Shown here: in pieces, positions 25,400-37,188 of the stretch
Layout: each line of letters starts with the position of its first letter
Position numbering within the stretch: the first letter of the stretch is position 1
Origin: Drosophila persimilis
Lineage: Eukaryota; Arthropoda; Insecta; Diptera; Drosophilidae
Length of the DNA stretch: 64,000 bases
Reading direction: 5' to 3'
NCBI RefSeq assembly: GCF_003286085.1
Contig: NW_020825317.1
Location: 1,364,001-1,428,000 of the forward strand
The notes under the pieces: generated by a model
Seen by the model: only the letters and a program-made list of their open reading frames with translations
What the model was told of the DNA's origin: nothing
The model's database searches: none
Program-made: the position numbers and the translations under genes

Positions 25400-26240
25400 A
25401 CACTTTTTGTCCTCTTGCCCTTTTTTGAGTTTTATTTTCGCCTCGGGTCTGGCCACGCATCCTTCTTCCTTCCTCCACCTGCGCTGGCTGGTGGGAGAAA
25501 GATATTGTACGTATTATCGCCTAGCAAGCGGAAATGGAAAGCGAGAGTGTATCGATGGGAGTCGAAGTGCGGAAGGCGGAGCTGGAAACGGAGCCCGTCT
25601 CCGTGCTTCCAAAGCTGAAAAGGAAAAAACTCAGAGAAATTTAGGAACTGATTTAGACAGCGTCTCGAAAACATGTTCTGCCTCTAACAGTAAAAGCAAC
25701 AGCATCACCCGGAAGGAGTCGACATACAAAGCGCTGCGGCAATTGCTCTACCATTGGGGCAGTGTGGGGTCTCAATGGGGCGGAATCGATAAGTCGATAA
25801 CTTGGCAGCTGGCGGTAATTGGCAGTTGTTTCTCGATTGATTCGCATTCGCGGCCGATGCAGCAGTTCTGGACGACTTCTGAAGGATAACCGGAGGACTT
25901 GTCCTAGCCAAGTAGAAGGAGAGCCGTCGACTGCCCCACCGCAGAGGAATGGAATGAATATACATATTGATGATCGGCGCTTTAAGCTGTGTCTGCAAGC
26001 TAGTCTTAGCGGCATATGGCGTCAGACTTTGCTGTCTTTGCTGCAAAGACAGAGATTAGTGTGGTTAGCCGCATCTCTCTAGTCACGTCTCCCAGCTATT
26101 GCTCGAAGAGCTGAGGCACTATTTGAGACAGGATTTTTTCCGAAACGCACAGCGTGTAGCTATCGATTATCGCTGCCGCTGCTCTGCCACCAGCTCCCTC
26201 TCTTCTTGTCCCTTGATATGCCTATCGCCGCTGTCGAGAG
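25400..26240 (+). other. Unique-looking intronic segment, possible alternative promoter
   Basis: This segment lacks recognisable repeats, is less AT-rich than its surroundings and contains several ATCGAT-type sites (25786-25799, 26160-26175) resembling degenerate DREF sites of Drosophila promoters. A 160-codon frame begins at 25407, but I see no domain and no clear donor feeding exon 2. A downstream RhoU promoter is only a guess. Confidence 0.2.
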
Positions 26241-26921
26241 CCATTCGATGCATGGGCTTCCAATATTTAAATTAAACGCTTTAATTTAATCAACAACGGC
26301 AAATAAAAATAACTGCAATCTGTTTTTTTATCAATTCATAAGTTAAATGCTTGAAAAATGTATTAAATGCAAAAGGTTTGTGGTGACTTTAAACATTGCA
26401 ATGCCTCGCTCGAATACTAGTAAAGATAATTAGTTTTTTTTTTTGTTGGTAACTTAATTTTGAGCTATTTCGGAATAGCTGATTTCTTTAGGTCTGAATC
26501 GAGGTCAAATTCGATTCTGTTACTTCTGTTTACACTGGACAAAAAACAAATTTTTTTTCTTTAATCCGAAATTCATTTTTTGGAACGAACTTTGGGAAGT
26601 ATGTATTAAGAATTCAAATTCAAAATAGATACTTTTCTTGAGATATTTTTTTCGTCAAAATTTTGACTTTATGGACTTTTGTACCATACTCAAGGTATTT
26701 AAAAAAATATACATCTCAAAAATATTAGAAAACCATTTTTTTTTTTAATTAAAAAAAAAACCTTGCCATACGAAAAAGACCATAAATCACTAAACAATTT
26801 TGAGGACCTTAATCCATAAGAAAAAGTCGGCTTTGCTCGAGGCATACAAATGCTTCTGCATAGTGCTACGGGTGATGGAATAAGGGGCATATCCATTCTA
26901 ATTCAGTGAATTTATGCTGAT

Positions 26922-27350
26922 CAGACAGGCCCGATTTTTCACTTACTTTTAAGTTTTAAGTTTTTAGAAAAAACGTTATCTTTTTCGTTTTGAGGTGCTC
27001 TACAAAGTTTTGCTTTCGATATGTTTCTCATCGATACAGCTTGTTTCGGAACAAAAACAAAAAGGTGTCCTTAAGACACCTGCGGACCAACAACTGCACA
27101 TTTAACATGTCTGGCGAACTGTGAGTAGCAGCGTGCAAACTGAAAATTAATCTGTCTTTGCCCAGATGTTCTGTTACGCGCATGTTACGAGCACAGTCTG
27201 TGCTGTTACGGGCAAACATTCGCTTCTTGCCAGCGTTCCGATAGCCGAGTTCGGGCAGCGTCAGCTGTTCGCACGAAAAAGAAAAGTTTAGTTGCCCTGA
27301 CCTATTATTTCCGAGCCAAACTTGAGGTTGGGTAAAAATATTTTCTGGAT
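26922..27350 (+). mobile_element. CAGGCAGGCTCCG-family element, partial
   Basis: Starts CAGACAGGCCCGATTTTTC, a diverged form of the family terminal repeat. It continues through the shared 'gttacgcgcatgttacgag' and 'cagcgttccgatag' blocks to 'gccaaacttgaggttggg'. No matching right terminal repeat was seen. Confidence 0.65.
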
Positions 27351-27559
27351 TTTTTTTTTGGTAAGGATTGCGACGCTTTGACCGATGATATAAATATGGG
27401 GAGTATTCCTTGCTAATTTTCAAAGATTCTTTGATTTATTTTAAATTCTGAACAATACAAAATATAAATTGTATTTTATGTATTTATGCCAAAAAATTAA
27501 GTTTTTCCCATAGTGCACAGTCTGTCCAATGAATAGATTAAAAGGATATTTGTACACAC

Positions 27560-27582
27560 TGACCCTGACCCTGACCCTGACC
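27560..27582. repeat. 6-bp tandem repeat (TGACCC)n
   Basis: Four head-to-tail units, perfect. Confidence 0.9.
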
Positions 27583-27657
27583 GTCGCAATAGTAAAGGCT
27601 AGCAATGAAGCTACATATGTGTGATGGCGTGGCGTGGATAAGAATAATCGATATATA

Positions 27658-28283
27658 CAGGCAGGCTCCGTTTTTCATTTACTTTTGCGGATTAAGTTTT
27701 CAGCCAAAACGTTTCGTTTTCGTTTTAAGGTGTTCCATTTTTCACATATTTTTTTTATCGATATGTTACATTTTGAAGTCCGAATTAAATTGGGCGGGAA
27801 ACAGCTGTGCTCACCCAGATTTTCTGTTGAGCGCATGTTACAAGCACAGTCTGAGCTGTTACATGCACATTTGTGCTGTTATACGCAAAAATTTATCAAT
27901 TGCCAACGTTCCGATAACCAAATCGGAATGCGTCAGCTGCTTACACCAAAACGAAATTTGTTGTTGCTGTGGCCAATTTTTTCCGAGTCAAATTTTAGGT
28001 TGGGTTAAAATAAAATTATTTATAAAGAAAACACAAGTTAAATTACCCTGATATAGGTATCAAGTTTAGGTTAATGCATCAATAAGTCATCTATTTTTTT
28101 CCTTTTGCAATTAAGGTTCGTTTTGTTGTATAAAAAGCCGTTTACTTTTCATTTCGTCAACGAAAATGTTTTCGTTTTGAAAACGAAGAAATCTTGCGGA
28201 ATGGGAAAAAGAGAGCCCCAATTTATGTGATTTCAAAAGTAAATCGGAAAACTTTTGTGGATGTGAAAAACGGAGCCTGGCTG
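27658..28283 (+). mobile_element. CAGGCAGGCTCCG-family element with both terminal repeats
   Basis: Left terminus CAGGCAGGCTCCGTTTTTC (27658-27676). The right terminus, reverse-complemented, is CAGCCAGGCTCCGTTTTTC (28265-28283): a 19-bp inverted repeat with one mismatch. The 626-bp body has no long open frame and no transposase, so it is non-autonomous. The immediate flanks share only ATA, so the target-site duplication, and hence the superfamily, remain unclear. Confidence 0.8.
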
Positions 28284-28534
28284 ATAGTATCTACCTAAAA
28301 GTGTATATATGTTTTACATCTTGGCTTTCCATAGAGAGGTCCGCCGAGACGAACATAAAGAGCCAGTAAACTCAATAAAAACACATAAATTTATTGAAGC
28401 AAAGCTAACTGATTTTCATGAACTTTTATTGTATTGAAATCAGCGAAAGTTAATCTACAAATTTTTGTTTGTTGCTAATTTTATACGTTGTTTTCCTCTC
28501 TTATGACCTCCAATCTCACTGTTACAAGTTTATT

Positions 28535-28815
28535 TTACAATTTTTCCACGCCCCTTTTCGCGCCCACAAAAGACGAAAATCTGTGCCATCCACCATTTCG
28601 AAGATACGAGATAACCAAAAACGCAGAATCGTAGAGAATGACCTTATCTGACCATTCGGAATCTGGATCAGATCGGATGGCAAGACGGAAAAATCAATTC
28701 GCCACGCGCCTTTTCTCTCTCTCTTTCTCACGCACTCTTCGTCGTACAATGTGCCGAAAAGGAGCCAGACTGACTTAGTGTCGGGTATCCGGGTATAAAT
28801 GTAGAGTCGCGACAT
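28535..28815 (+). mobile_element. DINE-1 3'-half fragment
   Basis: Carries 'gacgaaaatctgtgccatcc', 'aacgcagaatcgtagagaatg', 'ggaatctggatcagatcgga' and the 3' end 'tcgggtataaatgtagagtcg'. The 5' half is missing. Confidence 0.8.
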
Positions 28816-29342
28816 TACGTCGTGGTATTAAAAACATTTTTTTCCTCCTCCTAAAAACATTTTGAATTTTGCGGGAGATGGAAACAAAAGGACAGTTTTT
28901 TGGGCGAAAGAATAGAAGGAAATTGTGCTAAGCCAATGCTATGAGACAAAAGAAAAGAGCAGATATAAAAGGTAAAGGGGAAAAAAAACCTGCCGCAGGG
29001 GAAGGCACAGGGCGAAAGGGTGTGTGGTGTGTCGGTCACGAGGCATCAAGAAATCGGAAAAGTCTACCACTGCTGCCACTTGCGCGCTGCTGTGCCTGCT
29101 CCCTGGCAGTCCTCCTCTGGCGGCCGGGCGTCGGCCTAGCTAATTTAAACGTGAATATTGAATTATTCGAGCGAGGCAGAAGAGTCGAGCCTGGAATTAT
29201 TTAATACAGCATATATATGCGCAATGCAGAACCAAATTTTGATGGGGCGCTAAATTCAACACCTTCAACTTTGTACATATACATATACTGCGCATATACA
29301 TACATACATCTTTATCTGTTTCTATTCTCCATTCCTTGACAG

Positions 29343-29469
29343 CATTCCTGCGCTGCAAGCAGTAGTAAAGGATCCAAATTCTTGTTACGGAAACGTAAAT
29401 CGAAGAAGACAGCAGCACCAGCGTCACCGAATGACGGATCAAAAACTGCCGCAAATGGTGGCACAAACG
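29343..29469 (+). CDS. RhoU: RhoU coding exon 2: short basic linker
   Basis: Acceptor CCTTGACAG ends at 29342 and donor G|GTGAGT begins at 29470. The exon enters in phase 0, continuing exon 1, and leaves in phase 1, fitting exon 3. It encodes residues 361-402 plus the first base of codon 403: Ser-rich, then a strongly basic LLRKRKSKK cluster, then Ala/Asn/Gly. The basic cluster could contribute to membrane or nuclear targeting (inference). It contains no ATG, so it cannot start a shorter isoform by itself. Confidence 0.8.
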
Positions 29470-29799
29470 GTGAGTATGCTTTGTCTGGCATTGCCATAAG
29501 AGTATATCTCTAGAAGTGCTAAAGCCCAACCGTTAGTATTAAAATACAATTTGAACTCCCCTAATACAAATATGTGGGACAAAACTACATTGAGAGCAAC
29601 TTTAACTTATTGCTATTATAAAAAATAGCTAACAAAACTTAAATGCGATTTGCCATTTTGAAAAATGAGTTGCCACGCCCATGGACGATTTTAAAAACCT
29701 TCCTCTTGATATTATAAACTCGGGTTACCTTTCAGTCAAGGTGATTAGGGTGCGGTATTAAATAGTTTGATTCGCTAGTTGTGCTTTTTTTTTGTAAGT

Positions 29800-30430
29800 C
29801 CTTGTGGCTAACATCATACGCATGCATACACACCTGAGTACTCGAGAGCATGTTAAAACCGAAAGCAGGTCTTTAATAAAGAGTGTACAAAGTAAGAGCC
29901 TGCCCTGTGGTACTGCAGAAGTAGCCTTCCGGACGGTTTTCCTAGGCTTTTATGACAAAGCGAGTCAGAGCACTCTAGCTAAGATAACAAAGGGCTGAAA
30001 ATGCCGTTCGACGGCAAGCCGTATAAGTACGGCTGAGCAGAGTAGCTTTCTTGAGAATAGGATGTTTGGAAAAATTGGGCAAAGAGATCGGCGATCGCCT
30101 GTTCACTATCTGCCGACGTATTACGAAATGATAGCGATGATGGGTGTGCGGACGTTCTACGCTTTCTTCGAGCGACACTTTGAAAGTAGGCTAGTGGACG
30201 TCTTCAGGTAAACAACACTATGGTCGGATCAGATCCAAAGCACAGAGCAAGCAAGCTTCCACAGTATGCCATCATTAAATGGTGAGGTTGTAGGGCTGGT
30301 GACTGCTATTCCCGGAGCGATTTCCTCTTTTTCTGGACAAGTTTTTCTGGTCAATTGTTCAATTCATTCTCTTGATTATAATGTCATCAGCTACTGACTC
30401 ATTATCCAACGCTGGGCTAAGATCAATATG
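29800..30430 (-). pseudogene. Jockey-like non-LTR retrotransposon relic
   Basis: On the minus strand, short frame fragments read EQAIADLFAQFFQTSYSQESY (split by changes of frame), a motif of the spacer between endonuclease and RT in jockey-clade ORF2. Further on, SAVPQGRLLLCTL is a decayed form of the VPQGSxLGPLLF RT motif. Multiple frameshifts and stops are present; it lies in RhoU intron 2. Confidence 0.65.
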
Positions 30431-30451
30431 TATAGTGAGCTTCCGCATTTT

Positions 30452-30596
30452 TATACCCGATACTCAAAATTGGTATAGGGGTATGTTAGACTTGTGGTGA
30501 AAGTGGATGTATGTAACGTGCAGAAGGAAGCGTTTCCGACCCCACAAAGTATATTTATTCTTGATCCGCATCAATAGCCGAATCGGCAGTAAGTTA
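30452..30596 (+). mobile_element. DINE-1 5' fragment
   Basis: TATACCCGATACTCAAAATTGG through 'aggaagcgtttccgacccca' to 'cgcatcaatagccgaatcgg', then breaks off before the GTCC core. Confidence 0.8.
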
Positions 30597-31052
30597 AAAG
30601 TAGATTAGTAAACTTTGAATACATTTTGATGTCCAGACAAAAATTTCCATGTGTAGCTGAATTTCTCTTCTGTTGGCCTTCTTGGGGGGAAAAATATGGA
30701 ATGGTATAATTGTAGCGATTAGCTTGGGACTCACATTCATGCCTCTGTTTAGCTTTTGTGCTTTTCGGGCCTTATTCTGCCCTACTAAGCTGTGCGTTGC
30801 TGGCGCTCGCAGTTCTCAGTCGTGATTCTCTCCCAGTCGTTTTCCCTGTGCGACTGCAGAGCATTGGACACGGCTATGTTGCGGGCGATGTTGTTCCTGA
30901 GAGAGTACTTAGACTTGGTAGCCTGATACCAGATAATGTCCAACATGTCTACAACTGATACAACCGATACAAGTTACACACATGTATATATTCGCATATA
31001 TTCCCATAGACTAATTCCCTCTCTAAATATGTACTTCTGCCTCGCTTTCCAG

Positions 31053-31190
31053 CTGGCACCGCCACGCAGCCTTCAATTAAGTGCGTGCTCGTCGGAGACG
31101 GAGCTGTGGGCAAAACCAACTTGATACTGTCATATCTGGAGAACAGTTTTAATCCAGAGCACATCCCAACGGCCTCAGATATTTATAAAG
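31053..31190 (+). CDS. RhoU: RhoU coding exon 3: P-loop and switch I
   Basis: Acceptor CGCTTTCCAG ends at 31052; donor AAAG|GTAAGT begins at 31191. Entry and exit phase 1. It encodes the end of codon 403 through residue 448. The nucleotide-binding P-loop GDGAVGKT is at residues 417-424. Switch I reads [10 protein letters not shown] (439-448), with Thr442 in the Mg-coordinating position. Compared with the usual Rho/Cdc42/RHOU pattern TxFDN, the aromatic residue after Thr is Ser444 here. Confidence 0.95.
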
Positions 31191-32127
31191 GTAAGTTTTC
31201 GCCTATCTTAAAGGTGCCGGGTCTCTGAGTGAGGTAAGGGAGACCGGTGCTGGATGCGCTTTTCAACAGGTTTATGGGTGAGTCAAGGGTGCCTGCTGCC
31301 TGCCACTCGTCTTTCTTGGCTTGCTTTTGGATTGGTTTTAGCTGGGCTGGCTGGCGCGTATATGAATTTTTCATTTTGTTGAAAATCAATTTGTGAACTC
31401 TTTCCTAGGTTTTCAGTGTGAGAGATGTGCACAGCTGAGCGAAGTAGGCAAGAAGGATGTTCAGCTGCTGCCGGCTGTGGGTGTGGGTGTGGGTGTGGGC
31501 CAGCCTCCTCGGGAACCGTCTTTTGACTTTCACTGCTTCCGCATTGTGAGACTCGTACATTGTATATATGCGTGCCCTTGTGTGCTTGTGTGTGCCCGAG
31601 CGTGCGTGTGTGCGTGTGTGTGTGTGTATTAGAGTATTAGAGCTGCTATGTGTGCGTGGGGCTATTCACTGATTTTAATGAACAGAAAATTGAAATTTTC
31701 GGCATTTCAACTGAAGGACAGCGTGCAAAAAGTTGCCTTTGTCCTGGCTGGCGGCCGGCCGAATTCCCTTCTGCCGCCGCTGATGCCGCTTTTGGCAGCC
31801 CTTCTGTGTCTCAGCCTAGGCTGTGACTGTAGTGCAATTGATCTAGTCCTGCTTCTCCACGAGTGCACTATGGTCCGAACGATCACTTTTGTTGGCCAAA
31901 ATTAATAACTCCCGAACGAAATAAGATTTCTTTATTTAGTTTTTTGTATTGGATTTATATAATCAATGAGAAGTGGATTCAAGAAAAAAAATGGGTGTGC
32001 CACCGCCCTTTTTTAATAATGCATATTTAAATTATTAGTCAAGTATTGAGCATATTTTTAGCATTTTTATTAAAAAAGAAAAATGTTGATTTAAATAAAA
32101 ATAAAATTGTTTGAATGTTCCCGTAAA

Positions 32128-32699
32128 TTATAGCTGAGATCCTTGTCTAGAAGCGGGGCTAACGCCTCGTTGGGTGAGATAGGTGCGGCTTTCCGACTGG
32201 GTCCTGTACAGAACAAATTTAGCATTCTCTGGGCATAAAGATACAAGTATTGTAATAAATACGCGATCGTATTTGCCTCGTTTTCGGGCGGCCATGCTTG
32301 CCGCTTGAATCAATAAATTGATGCTTCCTCCCTCTGATACAACAAGATCTGCAGCCTGCCTACTTTTTGCTCTGCGACCTTTTTTGGTATATAACAATAC
32401 AGGGCGTCCCACTGACTTTAAGGCTTGTGGCCAATCCACTTATTTTGACCGGCATTTGTTCCGTTATGTTGCCAAGCGATATCAAATTTTCTTGCTGGTA
32501 TCTTCAAAAGCTTTTTTAATTTCATATGATGTGTAGCCGTAAGAGCCGTTTTCAAATAATTGATAATTTTACCCTTCTCTGAATTCCATACGGCAAACAA
32601 CTCTGCATTTTCGAATTTGAGGTTATGATCTATTAATGCCAATTTCAAGAATTTGGGTAAAAATTGGCATTTCTTACTATATATGTATGTACATATCAA
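32128..32699 (-). pseudogene. Frameshifted protein-like relic, unassigned
   Basis: Two overlapping minus-strand frames abut with a single frame change at about 32420-32440. The upstream one (93 codons) has KFLKLALIDHNLKFENAEL and a Lys-rich stretch; the downstream one (103 codons) has SINLLIQAASMAARKRGKYD and AKFVLYRTQSESRTYL. Composition looks protein-coding and the overlap suggests one ancestral frame broken by an indel. I do not recognise the family; a transposon-derived protein is most likely given its intronic place. Confidence 0.35.
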
Positions 32700-34206
32700 T
32701 AAGAACTTATTAATCTACGAAACAGAAAAGGTTTCAGGGTGGGACTAGGTAGGCCCCACTTTGTACAGCTTTTCAAAAATTAATTTTCATTACAAGTTGC
32801 ACATGTTGAAGGCCACTTTAACCTTCAACCTACGAAGACATCACAACTACTAGATACGGTTCAAAGCTCAAAGCACGTAGTAAAAACCCGACTGGTTAAG
32901 ATTATCAAACAAATTTAATCAGGTCTTGGCGGTTTTCAATTTTTGAGGGATTTAAATCTCCATAGTGGAGTGGTCCGTCCACTCTGGCTCAAAATTGATT
33001 TGCCTGCTGCTCAGACAACATGCCATGTTCTCACATGGCATAATATTGTAAAGTGCACTCGTATTTGGGCAGATTCAACTAAACTATTTCTGCAGCCTCA
33101 ACTTTCTTTTATTTGAAGACAATTTCACATCAGTTGTGGGACGTATGGCAACAACAGATTTCTCCACAAAATGGACTTCTACAGCTATAAAACCAACCGT
33201 TTTCAGTCAATTGTGAAGAGAAAAAGAACAGACAAACAGACAGACGGACAAAGGAAGAGAGGAAGATCGTCTCAGACTCAATTGGGTGTGAATAGTGCTG
33301 AGTCAGAAGCTTTTTCGGGCGTTGGATCTGGGGAAAGACCCTGAGGGGCCTACTGACTTTTGAGCCCATAATTACAGAGCTGCTCCCTTTCCATGGACAC
33401 AGCTCCTCAGACATGGATCCAGTCACATCCAAGGAACCGCCAGCGATACTTTTCCTTTTGTCCTGGTCTGCTCCCCTTTTTCTTTCTTCTTTTAGCTCGG
33501 TTTTCTTTTCTTACCCTTGCACAGGGTATTGAAATGAGGACACGACAACGCAAGGAGGTACTCCAAGCATTTCAGCACTTACGAATATGTGTATTGTTAG
33601 TCATATCGATGTGTATATTCTTGATCCATAGTAGTGATGTCTAGGTGATCTTGGTGACTAGAATAGCTAGAGCCATTACGAGCATTACTTTACTTTGCTC
33701 TGGCAAGAGATATCGAATGCGACCGGCTAACTATTCAAGCCATTGAAGGTAACAGAAAAGAAGTACTCGTATTGCTCTACTGCCATACCTTTCACGGCAA
33801 GCAGTATTCTACACTAAATTCGGATGTTTTCTGTATATTCGGCCATCGGGTATCTGCTAGTCTGAATCTCGACTACGGAGTTCTTAGTCCTAGCACTTGC
33901 CGCTCTCGCTACTAGCCACTCTATTATCCCCTCTTTGTTTGAGATGGCCTTCGCGAAATGCGATTTTCAGCTGAGATGGCAAACAATTCTCCTTTGTGGC
34001 AGTGCCTCAGTGAACGAGCGAGCAAGTGAGTGAGTGGGTAACGAGAAAACAGCATTCAATGCTTTGTGTGTGTTGTGAGGGTGCTCCGGCATTGATTTTC
34101 ACTTTTACTTTTTGAAAATTATTTCACCTCGCGAAATTACGATTGGTGGCAGGACTTCAGCTACATAGTACAAAGGAAAGAGAAGACGGAATAGGACAGG
34201 ACGGGA

Positions 34207-34239
34207 CACAGCACAGCACAGCACAGCACAGCACAGCAC
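34207..34239. repeat. 5-bp tandem repeat (CACAG)n
   Basis: About six units. Confidence 0.9.
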
Positions 34240-34314
34240 TGCAAAGCAATCCCCATTAACATCAAGTCAAGTCGGGCGGAATAGGATGGAATGCTAAGGT
34301 TCGGTACAGTTTGG

Positions 34315-34356
34315 TTCGGGTCGGGTCGGGTCGGGTCGGGTCGGTTCGGGTCGGTT
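34315..34356. repeat. 5-bp tandem repeat (GGGTC)n
   Basis: About eight GGGTC/GGTTC units. Confidence 0.9.
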
Positions 34357-35329
34357 CAGCTTGGTAGTGGGAGTAGCCGTGGCAACCCGAAATGTATTCA
34401 TGAGTTTTATGCGGCGCACAAATTAAATCTATTTTACATGAGCCCCGGCGTCATGGGTCTGGCGACCGGTGCTGCCTGGTGCTGCTTGATGTTCCTCCTG
34501 CTGCATGCAACATGCAGCATGCTGCTGAAAAAATCCCAGCGAAAGCCAGTCATCCAGCTTTATTTACACAGAGCAAGCAGTTGGAGGAGCTTTCAGCGAC
34601 AGCAGTGGTAGTGGAGCAGCGTTGCAATGAATAAAAGGCTGCCATGATTATCTTTTAGATAGGACGAGGTCAAATTTTCCCGTCGGGGCGTGCCAAAACA
34701 ATCCGAAACCCCCACTTTCCACTCCCCACTCTCCCCACTCTTCAAACATATGTACGTACTCGTACATAAAAATTATGTATGTATGTACATACATATGTAT
34801 ACATATGTACCAGCCCCCCGCTCAACTCATTTTCGCTGACGCTTAAACATGAATGTTCCTTCTAGACATGAACGGTTGCGTCAGTAATCTCAAAATTTTT
34901 ATGTTTTTCCCACCTGCTTATACACCCAAGACGCAACAGGCCCAGGCCACTCCCCCACTTGGTCAGAGGGATCGGTTGGCAAATGGCGTTGGAAGAAATT
35001 GTACCTGGAAGAATATCTGCTGTGGTCTGCTTAAATCGGATTCTGTTCAAAATTACGGAAGCTTCGACAAAAACAACGCAAAACATGACCCTAAAAACTT
35101 TTTCGGATTTTTTGAAATTCTTTTCCGTTTTTATGTAAAATTTATAGAAAGTAGAAGTCGTTTTGTTAAAATTTAAAATTCAATTTTAAATATTGAAAAT
35201 GATCTTCAGTATCACTCAATGCATTGACTGGGAAAAAATGCTCTCCGAATTGGGGGGAATCGGGGAGTTTTCGCCAAGAGGTCTCACTATGATAGAGCTG
35301 GCACGGCATCGACCAGGACAACACTTTTG

Positions 35330-35440
35330 TAATACCCGATACTCAAAATTAGTACAGGATGTCCTTCCGTCCGTCTTGTGTGACGCCTACTCATTCTTTC
35401 TCTTTCTCTCTCACACGCACTCTTCGTAGTGCAATGTGTG
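35330..35440 (+). mobile_element. DINE-1 remnant with internal deletion
   Basis: ATACCCGATACTCAAAATTAGT start joined directly to GTCCTTCCGTCC core and the 'cacacgcactcttcgtagtg' 3' segment. Confidence 0.65.
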
Positions 35441-36589
35441 CATTATTCATATTTAAATTGAAATAATTTTTTCATTCTGCTACTGTCAACAAAAAATAAA
35501 TCAAACATAACATAATTTATGCTAAATAAAAAAAAAAAAAAATTAAAAAAAAAAAATAAAAAATGTCCAACAAAATCCTTTGATTATTCCACCATTAAGC
35601 AACAACAATTTGCACAACAATTGACTGTTTTTTGCCCACTGCGCATCGGTCCAAGACAGGGAGGAAGTCTTGGCCAAAGCAGACCGGCTCCAGCTCGCAC
35701 CAGCGGGACAATGTCCCAATGCGGCGCTGATTGACGCCTAAATTAATCCTGGTGCTTGGCACCGTGAGGAAAAGCCAATACATCAGGTGCTCACGTTAAA
35801 AGCACCGACTTTAATACGTCTGTACCCTTTGAGTATAGAAAAGCACTAGTGTGCAAAATTCATAGCAGTTCTCCGGAAAGTAAATTTACTCTAAAGAATA
35901 TTTTTTTTACTTTAAGCAACGAGTATTCAGACATTTATAAATGAGTTAGAGAAGTAAAGGGTACTTTGGTTCTTTTTGTGATGCCAGTGGGAAATGTGCC
36001 GGCCCACAGTTCGAGCTGTCATTATTTATACTCCTACATACTCGTACATATGTGATTCCATGTGCGGCTGGAATACACTACTACGGTACTCGTACGAGTC
36101 AGTGCAGAGCATTTTGAGAGTAGAATTTTTCACTAAGAGCGAGCAAATAGTTTGTGGTTTCCGCTGAAACTTTAAGGTGCATTTGTAGTTTACCAGGCGC
36201 CCATTGTTTGTTTTATTCACAGAGACCTCCGCAACAGTAAGCTCTGTCTAGAATTACAGGTAGCCCAGAGGCAATATTTTTGTTCAATACTGAGGACAAG
36301 GCATTGAAGATGCTAACTGTCCGCGGCTGCAACCCATATTAAGATCCCGTTTTGAGAATGGAAGGTGTGGCTGTGCACCATTACCGCTGAACTCTCGCCT
36401 TGAGTCGCGCCAAGAGCTACAAATGATTACAATTACAAGATAATCTTCAATCGTACTTAATGGGATTTATACTCGCAATTAAATCTTCATCTGATATATT
36501 AGTTGGTTCTGTGCTGGCAAACAGCCGTATGCTCCAAGGAGCTAATTAATATCTATACCTAAGCTAGGGAACAAAGGACATATCAAAGC

Positions 36590-36629
36590 CATAGAGGCAT
36601 AGAGGCATAGAGGCATAGAGGCACAGAGG
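36590..36629. repeat. 8-bp tandem repeat (CATAGAGG)n
   Basis: Four perfect units plus a CACAGAGG variant. Confidence 0.9.
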
Positions 36630-37143
36630 AGGTTGGGGGCAAATGAATTGGCAAATTTCTGGCATTTCCAATACTGATCTGTGTGTGTGTGTGCATGTGT
36701 GTGTGTGCGTGTGGATGCGAGCATGCGTTTGGGGCAAAGAGCCACCTTGTGCGCGTCCGACCGTCTAAAATGGTATCCCAAAAATGTGCACTTCCGTAAA
36801 GGGTCAAAGGATGGATACGGACAGCCTTGGCCGAGCATAAGCATTTTAAAATAAATTAAATTCCAACAGCAAAATTCAATCGGAGAGTGCGGGCAGAGGG
36901 GCAGCGGGCAGCGGTGCAGCCTGACGAGCAATTTACATATTTTGCAATTAAATTGAACCAGCAATGCGACCGAAACCCAACCAAACCAAACCGAAGGGGG
37001 CTCACACACTGATTGATTCATTTGGCAAATAAACAGGGAACAAAGCAGAAACAAATACGAATGCAGTGGTCTGCAGTGGACAGTTTGACCAGGCTCTGCT
37101 GACTTCTGCTCCCGTGGCTTGTGTAGAGTTTTTAGTGGCAAGG

Positions 37144-37188
37144 CGCAATGATACGCAATGATACGCAATGATACGCAATCATACGCAA
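37144..37188. repeat. 10-bp tandem repeat (CGCAATGATA)n
   Basis: Four units, the last with one substitution, followed by CGCAA. Confidence 0.9.

Larger units (their letters stand above)
11405..29342 (+). other. RhoU: RhoU intron 1 (17.9 kb)
   Basis: Donor GTAAGT at 11405 and acceptor CCTTGACAG ending at 29342. It holds a Tc1 copy nested in DINE-1, a near full-length DINE-1, several DINE-1 fragments, a jockey-like RT relic and three copies of the CAGGCAGGCTCCG inverted-repeat family. Stretches not listed separately (14012-15084, 15446-19610, 20702-21482, 21961-23404, 24947-26921, 28284-28534) show microsatellites and short chance frames only. Confidence 0.75.

Noticed and set aside
33508-33660. 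Possible extra DINE-1-like start (TTACCCTTGCACAGGGTATT)
   Set aside because: The start and 'gtatattcttgatcca' resemble an alternative DINE-1 form, but the rest is too diverged to support a feature.
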